Positions 63,072 to 64,000 of a stretch of DNA of 64,000 nucleotides are shown here, in pieces. The DNA is from Arion vulgaris (lineage: Eukaryota > Mollusca > Gastropoda > Stylommatophora > Arionidae). The position numbers and the translations under genes are program-made. How positions within the stretch are numbered: position 1 is the stretch's first letter; the number at the start of each line of letters is the position of its first letter. The notes under the pieces were generated by a model. It did no database searches. It was given only the letters and a program-made list of their open reading frames with translations, and was not told where the DNA came from. The stretch lies in NCBI GenBank assembly GCA_020796225.1, contig CM036753.1:70919865-70983864 (forward strand), read 5' to 3'.

Positions 63072-63649
63072 CTGTAAGCTACATGTGGCATAGAAAAATA
63101 AGAACTCATGTTTTACATTATCTGAAATCTTACCAAAAATATTAGGAAACAAATACTATATACTATTTAGTATTAGCCATAGTTTTATTGTAGCTAGTGA
63201 ACAGAACTGATATCACCATTACAGACAGACTTGGTGTTCGCTCTCTTTCAGCAGATGCCTAAGAGACCATGCATGCCTATTGTTCCCATATCTACCTGGT
63301 TATAAGCAAGCCTCATTCAAACTTGCAAGAATTCCTGTTGATTCATGTCTAATTTGATATCAAATCCTACCAGACTTAATATAACACAAGGGTCAATGGC
63401 GGCTGAATCATCAACATGAAAAGGCAGATCTCAAGAGAACTCAGGACATCACTTCTATCTCTATTAAATAGACCCAAAATAGTTTAATACAATAATGAAA
63501 TAATTCAACAAGGAATTATTTCAGTTTATTTGCTCAATTTCACTTTCAGTAATTTCTGTGCACAAAAATAGCAATTTATAATCATAGCAAAAATGATCAA
63601 TTGTGAACTCGCTATGTGCATTAGAGCTCTGATAGCTTCCCCTGTAACA

Positions 63650-63905
63650 AATCAGATCTTCTACTTTGCATTCGTTCTTTATGACCAATTTGAATCACTC
63701 GTGATAGTTTTGATCTTTGCCAAGAACGTGTAATCGTTGCACATTGGTTTGGTAGGCCCCTAAACGCATAGACTTCTACACGTTTAGGACACATGCATCC
63801 GATTTCAGCCAAACCTCCTTAGTCACCTCTTACGACATGCGTGGCAGGTAACAGTTGTTCTATTCTTTACATCCCAAATTTGGGCCCCGGTAACCACTCG
63901 GACGA
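63650..63905 (-). repeat. SINE-like interspersed repeat, family 3
   Basis: Full copy, inverted, ending GGGCCCCGGTAACCACTCGG. The encoded frame (IGCMCPKRVEVYAFRGLPNQ) recurs in other copies only because the DNA is conserved; no sign it is translated. Confidence 0.85.
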
Positions 63906-63954
63906 GAGACAGCTTATAAGATTATCTGATCTGTAACTGGAGAAAATGTGACAA

Positions 63955-64000
63955 TCTTTCGCTGTTTGACTTATTCCTAGTCTATATAAGTGTTTGTTGA
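63955..64000 (-). mobile_element. LINE tail, cut by window edge
   Basis: GCTGTTTGACTTATTCCTAG TCTATATAAGTGTTTGTTGA is identical to 47593..47632, so a LINE of that family continues past 64000. Confidence 0.75.

Overview
This window is animal genomic DNA, roughly 35% G+C. It has spliced coding sequence with GT/AG junctions, tRNA-derived SINEs, many decayed non-LTR retrotransposons, Penelope-like remnants, a Helitron piece, MITEs, (TA)n tracts and minisatellites. The LINE 3' reading frames and interspersed repeats resemble those of molluscs, possibly a gastropod. That placement is a low-confidence impression; only 'invertebrate metazoan' is well supported.

One host gene occupies almost the whole window on the minus strand: RIF1, the telomere-associated / replication-timing factor that docks protein phosphatase 1. 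I traced 28 coding exons by reading both strands: exon 1 at 62940..63071 and the terminal exon with its stop codon at 7417..7691. About the first 90 residues (by comparison with vertebrate RIF1) and the promoter lie beyond position 64000. Exons 1-18 (63.1 to 32.9 kb) encode the N-terminal HEAT-repeat region. Exons 19-22 (31.4 to 23.4 kb) encode the linker with the TDHQKEVLK block. Exon 23 (18509..22177, about 3.7 kb) encodes the long Ser/Glu-rich disordered region, contains an 81-bp coding minisatellite and ends with a SILK motif. Exon 24 starts with RVSF. Exons 25-28 encode the C-terminal DNA-binding and oligomerisation region. Summed coding length is about 7.57 kb (about 2,520 codons), close to vertebrate RIF1.

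The gene is conserved in sequence and most splice phases agree, but this copy as sequenced is not open. Exon 23 has an in-frame TAA and two 1-nt frame changes that offset each other. Exon 12 has an extra AT dinucleotide. The phases of the exon 19/20 and 20/21 junctions do not match. Either this haplotype or assembly carries errors, or the locus is decaying.

The rest is intronic or downstream repeat sequence. 0.2-7.2 kb, downstream of RIF1, is a mosaic of SINE and LINE fragments plus a 46-bp tandem array. 7.7-17 kb holds LINE RNase H and reverse-transcriptase pieces, opposed LINE copies around a (TA)n tract, and a Penelope-like remnant (GIY-YIG plus a hammerhead-like motif). 22.3-32.8 kb holds further LINE pieces, an opposed LINE pair at 28.2 kb, a minisatellite that has copied a RIF1 splice donor, and a Helitron helicase piece. 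33-63 kb consists of RIF1 introns loaded with four SINE-like families, LINE tails, two TTAA-flanked MITEs and one TA-flanked MITE. No other host gene, rRNA, functional tRNA or CRISPR array was recognised.
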